Below are positions 56,287-64,000 of a stretch of 64,000 nucleotides of DNA, piece by piece. Source of the DNA: Alitabrizicola rongguiensis. GTDB lineage: Bacteria; Pseudomonadota; Alphaproteobacteria; Rhodobacterales; Rhodobacteraceae. The notes beneath the pieces were generated by a model. The model was given only the letters and a program-made list of their open reading frames with translations. It had not been told where the DNA came from and made no database searches. A program made the position numbers and the translations under genes. The stretch is taken from the NCBI RefSeq assembly GCF_021491355.1, contig NZ_JAKENF010000004.1:1-64000 (forward strand). The letters are read 5' to 3'. Position 1 is the stretch's first letter. The number at the start of each line of letters is the position of its first letter.

Positions 56287-56999
56287 GTCCGTTCCTGCGG
56301 CTGCCCGGTGCCGAAAAGCCGGCGCAGAAAGGCATAGAACCAGTCTGCCTGTGCCGCGTCATGCTGCATCATCAGCCGGTCCTGCTCCTCACGCGTCTGG
56401 GCGCCGGGCTGGCCGTAGGCGGCCCAGGGTCGCCCCTGCCAGCGTCGGAACCCCTCGATCGTCACCTCGGGGTGGAACTGCAGGCCGTAAACCCTGTCGC
56501 CGACGCGGAAGGCCTGATTGGGATAGAGCGGGCTTGCGGCCAGATGCACCGCGCCTTCGGGAATGTCGAAGGTGTGAAAATGCGCCTGCACCATGTGCAG
56601 CGTATCCGGCAGGAAATCGCGGCCCTGATCGGTGGCCGAGATCGGGTAGTAGCCGAATTCGTGCAAGCCTTCCGGTACCGGCCCGACCTTCGCCCCCAAA
56701 AGGCGCGCGATCTGCTGCGCGCCCTGACAGATGCCGAGGATCGGAAGACCGCGGTCCATGCAGGCGCGGATCCAGCGCGCTTCGTCCTGCAGGAACGGGT
56801 GCAGATGCTCGTCGAAGACGTTGAACGGCCCGCCATAGATCACCGTTCCGGCCAGCTCAGGCCAGGGTTCACCCAGGACATCGCCCTTGAACGGCTTGCG
56901 GATAAGTGGGTTGAACCCGTTTTCGACGGCGAAGGTCACGACCCGGTCATCAGGCGGATCGTCGCCGTGCCGCACCAGCACAAGATCACGTTTCATCAT
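56283..56999 (-). CDS. Class I glutamine amidotransferase-like protein
   Basis: A 238-residue GATase1 protein with oxyanion loop IYGGPFNVFDE, nucleophile cysteine in GICQGAQQIARLLG, and catalytic histidine-glutamate in GLQFHPEVT. It resembles stand-alone GMP-synthase-like amidotransferases and gamma-glutamyl hydrolases such as PuuD, which remove glutamyl groups from glutamylated amines. No synthetase partner is present, so hydrolysis is more likely than amination. Start choice: ATGATG at 56999/56996 preceded by AGGGAG; the frame extends 64 codons upstream into non-coding DNA. It is the first gene of the seven-gene operon. Confidence 0.84.
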   Translation of the reverse strand: MMKRDLVLVRHGDDPPDDRVVTFAVENGFNPLIRKPFKGDVLGEPWPELAGTVIYGGPFNVFDEHLHPFLQDEARWIRACMDRGLPILGICQGAQQIARLLGAKVGPVPEGLHEFGYYPISATDQGRDFLPDTLHMVQAHFHTFDIPEGAVHLAASPLYPNQAFRVGDRVYGLQFHPEVTIEGFRRWQGRPWAAYGQPGAQTREEQDRLMMQHDAAQADWFYAFLRRLFGTGQPQERT

Positions 57000-57407
57000 C
57001 TCCCTTTCCAGGATCGATGTTGCGTGGCCCTGAGGATGTCCTGTGCCAGAGGTTTCAGGAAAAGATGCACGGCGTCTGCCACGGGTCAAGGGGGTTTGCC
57101 GAAAATGGGCCGATTGCCCGGTTTCCGGGCAGGCAGCACCGATCGCAACCGGATGGTAGACAGGATGCTTGACAGGATGGCGTCCCATCACGCAGCATCC
57201 GGCCTACCCACTGGCGATAGGGTTAAGATGGCCGTCACCTTGTTTGCAAGGATCCGGCATCATGTGCACCGATCGCATCTTGCTCCCTCTCATTGGCCTC
57301 AAGGGTCGTGACCAGTGCGGATCGGCAATCTCTGCGGCGCAGGCTTATTGCGGTGCAGGTTGCGTGTCGGATTCCTTCCTTGTCTTGCCCCAATGAAGGA
57401 TCTTCCG
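57000..57407. other. Divergent intergenic region between the amidotransferase operon and the ABC transporter genes
   Basis: No gene is supported here. The interval must contain the promoters of the leftward seven-gene operon and the rightward transporter operon. GACAGGATG is directly repeated at about 57156 and 57168, and TTGACA is present at 57169-57175, but I cannot find a matching -10 element with confidence. Confidence 0.35.
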
Positions 57408-59051
57408 ATGGCACCCATCTCCCCGAAATCCGACCGCTCTCTTCACGCCCGGTTCCGCCGCCTCATGGGCGGCGCTGCCGTGGACCGGCGCGAATTTCTT
57501 GCCCTTGCCACCACGTTCGGCGCCACGACCGTTGTGGCCTATGGAATGCTGGGATTGCCAGCACCCGCCCATGCGCAAGCCACCCCGAAACGTGGCGGCA
57601 CTCTGCGCATGGCGATGACGGTCAAGGAACTGAAGGACCCGATGCTGATGGACTGGACCGAGATGGGCAACCTGGCGCGGCCCATGCTGGACAACCTGGT
57701 CCGCTATACGCAGGATTTCACCTTCGAACCCCAGCTTCTGGACCGCTGGGAGGTGAACGACGACGCGACCACCTATGTCCTTCGCCTGCGCCCCGGCGTG
57801 ACCTGGACCAATGGCGATGCCTTCACCGCCGATGACGTGGTGTTCAACCTGACCCGCTGGTGCGACACCACGATTGCCGGGAACTCGATGGCCGGCCGCA
57901 TGTCGGCGCTGATCGACGAAGCCACCGGCAAGGCGCGCGAGGGCGCCATCACCCGGACCGACGACATGACGGTGACCGTGCAGATGGCGCGGCCCGACAT
58001 CGCCTTCATCTCGAACCTCGCCGATTATCCGGCGCTGATTGTCCACCGTGGCTTCGACGGCACGGTCGATACGGCCAAGGGCGGATTTGTCGGCACCGGC
58101 GCCTTCGAAATGGAAAGATACGCTGTGGGAGAGCGCGCCACCTACCGCCGCCGGACTTCGGGTGCCTGGTGGGGCGGTGAGGCGCATCTCGACGGGGTGG
58201 AGTTTATCGATCTCGGCGGCGATCCCGCGACCGAGGCGGCGGCCTTCGGCGGCGGCGAGATCGACGCCAACTATGCCACCGCTACGGACTATTACGATGT
58301 GTTGACCGGCCTTGGCCTGACCCTGCACGAAACCGCCTCGGCCAACACGCAGATGCTGCGGATGAACGTCACCCAGCCGCCCTACGACGATATCCGCGTG
58401 CGCCGCGCCTTGCAGATGGTGATCGACGCGCCCAAAATGTTGCAGATCGCGCTGTCGGGGCGCGGGACGCTGGCGGAAAACCACCATGTTGCGCCACTCC
58501 ACCCGGAATATTTCGACCTGCCCGAGAAGCCGGAGCAGAACATCGCCGAGGCGATGCGCCTGCTGGCCGAGGCGGGCCAGGCCGACACCGAGTTCGAACT
58601 GATCTCGGTCGATGCCGATTATCTGCGCCTGCCTGCCGATGCCTTTGCCGGCCAGATGCGCGAGGCGGGGTTGAAGATCAAGCGAACGATCATTCCGGGG
58701 TCGAGCTACTGGAACGACTGGACAAAGTATCCGCTGGCTTCCACCTCGTGGTCGATGCGTCCGCTGGGTGTGCAGGTGCTGGATCTGGCCTATCGCTCGG
58801 GGGTGGCCTGGAACGAGACGGGCCACTCCAACCCGGAGTTCGACGCCGCGCTGGATCGGGCCCTGGCCACGGCCGATGTCGAGAAGCGCCGCGCGATCAT
58901 GGGCGATCTGGAACGGATGCTGCAGGACAGCGGTGTGCTGATCCAGCCCTTCTGGTCCAGCATGGGCCGCCATGCCACACCGGCCGTGCAAGGCTTGGGG
59001 ATGCATCCCACCTTCGTGGTCGATTGCGCGCAGGTCTGGCTGGATGCCTGA
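57408..59051 (+). CDS. ABC transporter substrate-binding protein, family 5 (oligopeptide/dipeptide type), Tat-exported
   Basis: The 547-residue periplasmic binding protein of the DppA/OppA family starts with a twin-arginine signal (VDRREFLALATTFGAT, cleavage near AHAQA). The mature domain shows RGGTLRMAMTVKELKDP, LLDRWEVNDDATTYVLRLRPG, the family hallmark FTADDVVFNLTRW, and DIRVRRALQMVIDAPKM. AAGGA lies seven bases before the ATG at 57408. Ligands of this family range from peptides to opines, nickel and glycosides, so the solute is open; proximity to the amidohydrolase operon suggests a small amide or hydantoin-like compound. Confidence 0.87.
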   Translation: MAPISPKSDRSLHARFRRLMGGAAVDRREFLALATTFGATTVVAYGMLGLPAPAHAQATPKRGGTLRMAMTVKELKDPMLMDWTEMGNLARPMLDNLVRYTQDFTFEPQLLDRWEVNDDATTYVLRLRPGVTWTNGDAFTADDVVFNLTRWCDTTIAGNSMAGRMSALIDEATGKAREGAITRTDDMTVTVQMARPDIAFISNLADYPALIVHRGFDGTVDTAKGGFVGTGAFEMERYAVGERATYRRRTSGAWWGGEAHLDGVEFIDLGGDPATEAAAFGGGEIDANYATATDYYDVLTGLGLTLHETASANTQMLRMNVTQPPYDDIRVRRALQMVIDAPKMLQIALSGRGTLAENHHVAPLHPEYFDLPEKPEQNIAEAMRLLAEAGQADTEFELISVDADYLRLPADAFAGQMREAGLKIKRTIIPGSSYWNDWTKYPLASTSWSMRPLGVQVLDLAYRSGVAWNETGHSNPEFDAALDRALATADVEKRRAIMGDLERMLQDSGVLIQPFWSSMGRHATPAVQGLGMHPTFVVDCAQVWLDA

Positions 59052-59120
59052 TTGCGGCAATTCAGACCGCAGGGAAAGGGGGGGCCTCCCCCCTTTCGCC
59101 AGCGCGCGCCGAGGTGGGTC

Positions 59121-60197
59121 ATGATCGGCTTTGCGCTCAGGCGCCTGGGAATCCTTGTGCTGACGATGTTGTTTCTGGCCTCGATGGTGTTCTGGCTGAC
59201 CAATCTGCCCTCGAGCCTCAAGAAGATGGCGAAAAGCGAGGCCAGCGTGCGGATGAGCGACGCCGATGTGGACCTCTGGCTAAGCCAGAACGGCTATGAC
59301 CGGCCGCTGACCGCGCGTTTCGGGGAATGGCTGGGGGTGCTGCCCGCCTGGCAGCCCGAGACCGAATCAACCCTGCCCGGGCGCTGCGCCGCGGTCGCGG
59401 CCGACGGCGGGCAGCCGTTCTGCGGAGCGCTACAGGGGCATCTGGGCCGCTCTACCGTCTTCGACATGCCGGTTTCCGATGTCATTGCGCCCAAACTGGC
59501 CGCTACAGGCTGGCTAATGCTCTATTCGATGCTGATCCTGACCCTTGGCGGGATCGGGCTTGGGGTGGTCGCGGGGATCCGCGAAGGTTCGGCGACCGAC
59601 CGCATCGTCTCGGCCCTGGCCATCGCCTCGACCGCGACGCCGGATTATGTCTGGGCCGTACTGCTGGTCGTCACCTTCGCCTCGGCGACTTCCGGTGTGT
59701 CGCCGATCCTGAGGGACTGGGGCCTGATCGACACGCCGACGCTTTTGCTCGGCACGGCCACCAGCGCCGAGACGGCGATCGACTTTCGAAACTTCACCCT
59801 GCCGGTTCTGGCCATCGGGCTTTACGGGGTGGGCTATATCGCGAGCATCACCCGCGCCTCGATGGTCGAGGTGATGAAGGCGCAATATATCCGGACGGCC
59901 CGTCTGAAAGGGCTGGGCTTGGGCCGCATCGTCCTTCGCCACGCGCTGCGCAACGCGCTGATCGTCCCGGTGACGGTCGTCATGCTGCAGTTCCCCTGGC
60001 TTCTGAACGGCGTGGTGATCATCGAGATCATCTTCAACTACAAGGGGTTCGGCTGGCTTGTCGTGCAGGCGGCCGGCAACAACGACATCGAGCTGCTGAT
60101 GGGCTGCGCCATGGTCGCGGCGGTAATCGTGCTCATCACGCAATTGGTGTCGGACATCGCCTATACCCTTCTCAACCCGCGCCTCCGGTTCGGCTGA
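59121..60197 (+). CDS. ABC transporter permease, DppB type
   Basis: A 358-residue inner-membrane permease: N-terminal helix ALRRLGILVLTMLFLASMVF, a long periplasmic segment with two cysteines (GRCAAVAADGGQPFCG) that may form a disulfide, then five helices and the EAA-type loop TARLKGLGLGRIVLRHALRN. GAGG precedes the ATG at 59121; the frame is open 23 codons further without support. The large first periplasmic loop is typical of DppB permeases. It lies 69 bp after the binding-protein gene. Confidence 0.88.
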   Translation: MIGFALRRLGILVLTMLFLASMVFWLTNLPSSLKKMAKSEASVRMSDADVDLWLSQNGYDRPLTARFGEWLGVLPAWQPETESTLPGRCAAVAADGGQPFCGALQGHLGRSTVFDMPVSDVIAPKLAATGWLMLYSMLILTLGGIGLGVVAGIREGSATDRIVSALAIASTATPDYVWAVLLVVTFASATSGVSPILRDWGLIDTPTLLLGTATSAETAIDFRNFTLPVLAIGLYGVGYIASITRASMVEVMKAQYIRTARLKGLGLGRIVLRHALRNALIVPVTVVMLQFPWLLNGVVIIEIIFNYKGFGWLVVQAAGNNDIELLMGCAMVAAVIVLITQLVSDIAYTLLNPRLRFG

Positions 60198-60204
60198 AGG
60201 CGCG

Positions 60205-61365
60205 ATGACCCGGCTGTCGCTTCTCCAGACCATTGCAGCGATCCTCTCGCAGCTCGGCCTCGTCACGGCTGCCCTGATCGTCCTACTGGGGGCAGCCATG
60301 ATCTTCCGCCGCCGCCTCGGGATCCTTGGCCACACGATGACCAGTCCGGTCGGTCTGATTGGGCTGATGCTGGTGCTGTTCTGGGTTCTGGTGGGCCTGA
60401 TGGCGCCCGGTCTGGTGGTGCAGGATCCGCTGTTGCAGATCACCGACATGAAGAACGCTCTGCCGGGAAGCCGCCTGACCCTGCCTGATGGCACGACCGT
60501 CACCTATCTGCTCGGCGGCGATGTTTTGGGACGCGACGTGTTCAGCCGGGCTCTCGCCGGCGCGCGCGAGGTGCTGATGATCGCTCCGCCCGCCGCTGCG
60601 TTGGCCTATATGGTCGGCATCGCGCTTGGCCTGCCCGCCGGCTACTTCGGTGGCGCCTTCGATGCCGTGGTCGGTTTCTTTGCCAATGCGCTGCTGTCCT
60701 TCCCGGTGATCCTGCTGTTCTTCCTGCTGGTCAGCCCCGAGGTGCGCGACTCGGCCATCCCGGCGGGAATCGCAGCTGTGCTTTTCGTGCTGCCGACATT
60801 CTTCCTGCTGGCGGCAGTCAACTCCCGTCTCTTCGTCGCTCCAACCCGGCGCAACTGGGTTCTGGGGCTTCTACTGGCTTTCATGGCCTGGCTGGTGGCC
60901 GGAGTGGTGTTCGACGCGGACCCGTTGGGCATGGTCTCGCTGGATCCCAACATTCTCAACGTCTTCGTCGCTGTAGCCTTCATCAACGCGCCGACCGTGT
61001 TCCGCATCGTGCGTGGCGCGGCAATGGACCTGCGCGCGCGTGACTATGTGCAGGCCGCCCTCACCCGCGGCGAGGGACCCTGGTACATCATGTGCTGGGA
61101 GATCCTGCCCAATGCGCGCGGCCCGCTGATCGTCGATTTCTGCCTGCGTATCGGCTATACGACCATTCTTCTCGGAGCGCTCGGCTTCTTCGGGCTGGCC
61201 GTCAGCCCCGAAAGCCCCGACTGGGGATCGACTATCAGCGAGGGGCGAAAGCTGATGGCAATCTTTCCTCACATCGCGCTCGCTCCTGCCCTCTGTCTGG
61301 TCAGTTTCGTCCTCGGACTGAATCTCCTGGCCAATGCGCTCCGAGAGGAAAGCCTGCGCGACTGA
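60205..61365 (+). CDS. ABC transporter permease, DppC type
   Basis: A 386-residue permease with an N-terminal extension of two helices (LGLVTAALIVLLGAAMIF, TSPVGLIGLMLVLFWVLVG), the LGGDVLGRDVFSRALAGAR motif typical of DppC/OppC and the coupling loop RDYVQAALTRGEGPWYIMCWEILPN. It is seven bases after the previous permease. The expected ATP-binding genes (dppD and dppF type) do not follow; phage-like genes begin 40 bp later on the other strand. The operon therefore looks cut or relies on ATPases encoded elsewhere. Confidence 0.88.
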   Translation: MTRLSLLQTIAAILSQLGLVTAALIVLLGAAMIFRRRLGILGHTMTSPVGLIGLMLVLFWVLVGLMAPGLVVQDPLLQITDMKNALPGSRLTLPDGTTVTYLLGGDVLGRDVFSRALAGAREVLMIAPPAAALAYMVGIALGLPAGYFGGAFDAVVGFFANALLSFPVILLFFLLVSPEVRDSAIPAGIAAVLFVLPTFFLLAAVNSRLFVAPTRRNWVLGLLLAFMAWLVAGVVFDADPLGMVSLDPNILNVFVAVAFINAPTVFRIVRGAAMDLRARDYVQAALTRGEGPWYIMCWEILPNARGPLIVDFCLRIGYTTILLGALGFFGLAVSPESPDWGSTISEGRKLMAIFPHIALAPALCLVSFVLGLNLLANALREESLRD

Positions 61366-61404
61366 GCGCCGGATGGCGGGCAAGTGAAGGCACCGGAGCG
61401 CTGT

Positions 61405-61587
61405 TCAAGAGTCCGTCTCCAGATAAACCCCTGCGCAATCGTAGGCGACGGCGGCGTCGGTCGCCCCGGTCTTCAGGAACTGCCGCTGCGACAGAAACTG
61501 CGTATTGGCGGGCAGCTCGGCGGAAATCTCCTGCTCGAAGACCTCCCTTGTTCTGTGTGGGCCATGGGTGAGTAGCCAGCCGATCAC
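61405..61587 (-). CDS. Small phage protein of unknown function
   Basis: A 60-residue reading frame starting with GTG at 61587, overlapping the peptidase stop as GTGA. The product contains HRTREVFEQEISAELPANTQ, FLKTGATDAAVAYDCAG and ends VYLETDS. The tight overlap with the peptidase gene supports expression. No family or membrane span is recognised. It is the last gene of the phage block, next to its boundary. Confidence 0.5.
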   Translation of the reverse strand: MIGWLLTHGPHRTREVFEQEISAELPANTQFLSQRQFLKTGATDAAVAYDCAGVYLETDS

Positions 61588-62258
61588 CGCTGGCTCCGCT
61601 TCCAGTCGTCCAGTCTTGCGTGGATGGTGACCGCGATGCCGATCAGCGCGATGGCGATCAGCACCCAGCGCAGCGTGTCGAGATAGGGCACCAGCGGCTG
61701 GATGGTGGACTGGGTTTCCGCGAGGACGTCCTGCAGCACCTCCACCCCGGCTGCGCCAACGGTCGCTGCACCTGCCGCACCGCCACCGCGCAGCGTGCGG
61801 CTTTCCGACAGGACTTCGCGCGCGGGCGGAAGTTCCTGCGCGAAGGGCACGGGCCGTGCTGTGAAAGGATCGCCCCAAGACCGGGCGGGCCCGAGGTCGA
61901 TGTGCATGAAGCCGGATCGAGGGTAGTAGCCGAAGCCGAGGAAGCCAACCGCCCGAGCCGCCGCCTCGAAAGCCGCGGGATCGTGGTTCGCCATGGCGAT
62001 GTCGAAAGCGGTGCCCTGCATGTGCTTCGACGCCGGGGCCCCGCCGACGGCGCGGTTGTGTTCCGGGCTGCGATAGGCCGAGCGGACGATCAGCGGCTTG
62101 CCAAGGCGGTCGCGCAGGGCCTGCAGCTTGTCCATGGCCTCGGTGTTGATCCTGATCGCGCCAGTGCCGCGGCAGGCGATCTCGGCGGGCGAGAAGCTGG
62201 GCCAGCGCCACGCCTTCTCAGGAACGTCGCGCCAGGTCGGGAAAGACAGGGTCGGCAT
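61584..62258 (-). CDS. Phage peptidase M15-type endolysin with C-terminal membrane span
   Basis: A 224-residue protein. Residues 1 to about 130 form a peptidase M15A domain (D-Ala-D-Ala carboxypeptidase type): SPAEIACRGTGAIRI, RSAYRSPEHNRAVGG, SKHMQGTAFDIAM and HIDLGPAR supply the His/Asp/His zinc site. The C-terminal part has a glycine/alanine linker and a helix LRWVLIAIALIGIAVTIHA that would anchor it in the inner membrane, as in combined lysin/holin-like proteins of alphaproteobacterial phages. GGAGG lies upstream of the ATG at 62258. It probably cleaves peptidoglycan peptides at phage release. Confidence 0.82.
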   Translation of the reverse strand: MPTLSFPTWRDVPEKAWRWPSFSPAEIACRGTGAIRINTEAMDKLQALRDRLGKPLIVRSAYRSPEHNRAVGGAPASKHMQGTAFDIAMANHDPAAFEAAARAVGFLGFGYYPRSGFMHIDLGPARSWGDPFTARPVPFAQELPPAREVLSESRTLRGGGAAGAATVGAAGVEVLQDVLAETQSTIQPLVPYLDTLRWVLIAIALIGIAVTIHARLDDWKRSQR

Positions 62259-62340
62259 GGTGGATCCTCCAAATGGAAAAACCCGCCTTTTGGGCGGGCG
62301 AGGTGGTGGTTTTGATGATGAAATCGGCAGCGCCTCCCGG

Positions 62341-62631
62341 TCAGGGCGCGCTGCCAAAGATCTTCAGCTTGATCGCAATCCCCGCGAGTAGCGCGAGAAT
62401 GACGCCGGTGGTGATCAGGTGGACCGCGCTCTGGACGGCCGTGCGGCGGACAAACCGGATGGCATCGAGCAGCGCGCGGAGATCGCGAATGTCGAGGGCC
62501 GCTTCCTTGCCGTCGAGGCCAACATCGGCCAGTGCGCGCTTGGCGCCTTCCTCAGCTGCCCGCGCGAGGAGTTCCTCGAACTCGGTATCCGGCATGCGGA
62601 CGTGGCCCTCTCCTGAACGGCGCGGGCTCAT
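62341..62631 (-). CDS. DUF6127 family phage protein (putative holin-like)
   Basis: A 96-residue protein with an acidic helical N-terminal part (FEELLARAAEEGAKRAL, ALDIRDLRALLDAIRFVRR) and one C-terminal hydrophobic helix (LITTGVILALLAGIAIKL). The sequence matches the DUF6127 pattern found beside phage lysis genes in Rhodobacterales. One membrane span and its place just before the endolysin suggest a holin or a spanin-like role, unproven. Its ATG overlaps the preceding gene's stop (ATGA), which decides the start. Confidence 0.72.
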   Translation of the reverse strand: MSPRRSGEGHVRMPDTEFEELLARAAEEGAKRALADVGLDGKEAALDIRDLRALLDAIRFVRRTAVQSAVHLITTGVILALLAGIAIKLKIFGSAP

Positions 62632-63626
62632 GCGGAGAGGATCCCGACTTCGGCAGGCACCGTGACCGAAGTCCACGCGCTACTGTCGGTGGGGTTCAGC
62701 GCCCAAGTGGAATAGACCGACCTCGGCGCGAGCGTCGGCACGGTGACGGAGGGCGCATCGTGATTGACCCCACCCATGCGCAGGAAACCTCCCGTGGCCT
62801 GCGGCCCGACCGTCCCTGCCTGCGCGACCTGCTTCACATGCACGCCCGCGATGGCTGCGACGGCCGCAGGTCCGGTCGGCCCGGTCAATGAGAAGGACAG
62901 CCGCTGCCCGGCCGCATTGCTGGACACCCGCGTGCCGACATCCTCGTCCTTCAGCGCATCGATGCTGCCCGCCATCTGGCTGAAGGTGGCGATGGCATTG
63001 GGCGTGCGGCGGACAAAGCGCCGCCCGATGGTCGACACGCCATCCAGCACCGCGAAATGCGCATAGTACCAGGTGCGGGTGACGCTGGTGCCGTGCAGCC
63101 CGACGTTCGGGAAAACGATCTGCACCGGCTTGCCCTTGCCTTGGGTGTTGGCGGCCGTGGCCGTGCTGTGCAGGACGCCATCAACATAGAAGTCGATGGT
63201 GATGCTGGCGCCCACCGCCACGCGCACGTCGATCCATTGCGGCTGGCCATTCGGCGGGGTGTAGCTCGAGTTGCCCTGCACGCTCGTGTCGCCGCGTGCG
63301 ACAGCGTGGTAGCGATCAGTGCTGGCGACCGGCTGGATTTGCGCGACGCGGACCTGGTTTGCGTCGAAGAACTCGATGAAACTGGCATTGCTTTCGGTGA
63401 TGAGGTCGGCATCCCCGTTGGGCGGCACGTAGCGGAAGCCGAGCCAGAGATCGCCCGCGGGTGCCGCAAATCCGAGGGAGAACGGCATGGCATAGCTGCG
63501 CGAGGCGATGAAGCGGATGCCGTTCACGTCGAGGTTGGCATCGAAGCCGATGGCCGTGGTGTTCAGAAGCCCGGAGATGCCCGAGACGTCGGTCGGCTGG
63601 TGGCCGAGGTGCAGGATGTAGCTCAT
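62628..63626 (-). CDS. Phage virion/tail-associated protein (putative)
   Basis: A 332-residue protein with beta-rich, lectin-like segments (LWLGFRYVPPNGDADLI, SITIDFYVDGVLHSTAT, RTWYYAHFAVLDGVSTIG), recalling the concanavalin-A-like domains of phage tail or decoration proteins. The second half contains a hinge rich in glycine/proline (LTGPTGPAAVAAIAG) and a C-terminal domain (SVYSTWALNPTDSSAW). It starts at 63626 with a four-base overlap to the upstream gene. I cannot name the family; the tail assignment rests on context and composition. Confidence 0.55.
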   Translation of the reverse strand: MSYILHLGHQPTDVSGISGLLNTTAIGFDANLDVNGIRFIASRSYAMPFSLGFAAPAGDLWLGFRYVPPNGDADLITESNASFIEFFDANQVRVAQIQPVASTDRYHAVARGDTSVQGNSSYTPPNGQPQWIDVRVAVGASITIDFYVDGVLHSTATAANTQGKGKPVQIVFPNVGLHGTSVTRTWYYAHFAVLDGVSTIGRRFVRRTPNAIATFSQMAGSIDALKDEDVGTRVSSNAAGQRLSFSLTGPTGPAAVAAIAGVHVKQVAQAGTVGPQATGGFLRMGGVNHDAPSVTVPTLAPRSVYSTWALNPTDSSAWTSVTVPAEVGILSA

Positions 63627-64000
63627 GGCAGTTCCACTTCGATATAGAGGTTGGCTTGGGTCCAGGTGGCACCGCGACCCCCACCGTGCTCGAGGAAGAG
63701 CGCGGCATCCGCGGCTGTGAGATGCGACCCGCCACCCCGGCTGATCCAGAGGGAGGCACCCGCGATGCTGAGACCGCGGTCCCAACCGATCTCGAGGAAA
63801 GCTGCGGCGTCGAAGAAGCGCAGATCCGGATCGAGATAGCCGAGCGCCTTCACGCTTGGGGGGACGGGATAGCTGAACTGCGAGGGCAACGAGCGGAGCG
63901 TACCGCCGTCGCCGGGGTTCCGCCCCTGGACTTGCGGGTAGAAGGCCGAGCTTCCGCCTGCGGTCCAGGTGGCGGCGCCGCTCACCGGGTCATCGCGCCA
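63623..64000 (-). CDS. Phage protein, partial (5' end outside window)
   Basis: The frame is open through the right edge, so at least 125 C-terminal residues are seen. They include YPQVQGRNPGDGG, a repeat-like pattern (FFDAAAFLEIGWDRG, then AALFLEHGGGRGATW) and end in ANLYIEVELP. The stop overlaps the next start. No family is recognised; it is part of the same tail-gene block. Confidence 0.5.
   Translation of the reverse strand, partial: WRDDPVSGAATWTAGGSSAFYPQVQGRNPGDGGTLRSLPSQFSYPVPPSVKALGYLDPDLRFFDAAAFLEIGWDRGLSIAGASLWISRGGGSHLTAADAALFLEHGGGRGATWTQANLYIEVELP

Overview
The window looks like a piece of a high-GC alphaproteobacterial chromosome or large plasmid, most likely Rhodobacterales (Rhodobacter/Paracoccus-type). 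The evidence is the strong G/C bias at third codon positions, the IS6- and IS5-type transposases, the DUF2924/serine-recombinase and DUF5681/ParB-methylase pairs, the DUF6127 phage gene, and the gene families present. I read this from the sequence alone; no database search was run.

Layout. 1-2.4 kb: the 3' end of an RTX protein, a resolvase relic and a doubly damaged IS6-family copy. 2.4-8.5 kb: a minus-strand lysR - mttB-like - dimethylglycine-dehydrogenase-like - MDR oxidoreductase operon. 8.5-17.5 kb: an IS-scarred region with a flavin monooxygenase, its probable AcoR-like activator (lacking GAFTGA), a two-gene foreign module encoding a possible leukocidin-like protein, IS5 and IS6 pieces and two truncated host genes. 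17.6-31.1 kb: lysR, cycA, then a compact operon glyA-lpdA-lipA-gcvT-gcvH-gcvP-sdaA-antiporter. 31.4-40 kb: creatinase, creatininase, a LysR regulator, a polyamine-type ABC importer and a GbdR/GlxA-type AraC regulator. 40-45.8 kb: a scoB relic and a mobile module (DUF5681, ParB-methyltransferase, DUF2924, large serine recombinase, short repeats). 45.9-51 kb: a second lysR / mttB-like / DMGDH-like set. 51-57 kb: a seven-gene minus-strand operon (glutamine amidotransferase, EamA exporter, quinone reductase-like, creatininase-like, cytosine-deaminase-like, FAD oxidase, RidA). 57.4-61.4 kb: an oligopeptide-type ABC transporter without ATPase genes. 61.4 kb to the end: phage lysis and tail genes.

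How it fits together. The metabolic genes describe one theme: import and stepwise breakdown of N-methylated glycine compounds and guanidino compounds. Creatininase opens creatinine to creatine, and creatinase splits creatine to sarcosine and urea. The two DMGDH-like flavoenzymes carry a covalent-FAD histidine motif and a C-terminal folate-binding GcvT domain; they probably strip methyl groups to tetrahydrofolate and yield less methylated amines and finally glycine. The MttB-like proteins beside them suggest a quaternary-amine demethylation step. CycA imports glycine or D-amino acids. The glycine cleavage system with its own lipoyl synthase and lipoamide dehydrogenase, plus GlyA, converts two glycines to serine, and SdaA deaminates serine to pyruvate. 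Four LysR regulators, one GbdR-like AraC regulator and one unusual AcoR-like regulator suggest separate induction of each block.

The most interesting items are the two parallel MttB-DMGDH cassettes with no visible corrinoid protein, the self-contained glycine-to-pyruvate operon, the possible leukocidin-like two-gene module between IS scars, and the GAFTGA-less activator with a palindromic site upstream of its neighbour.
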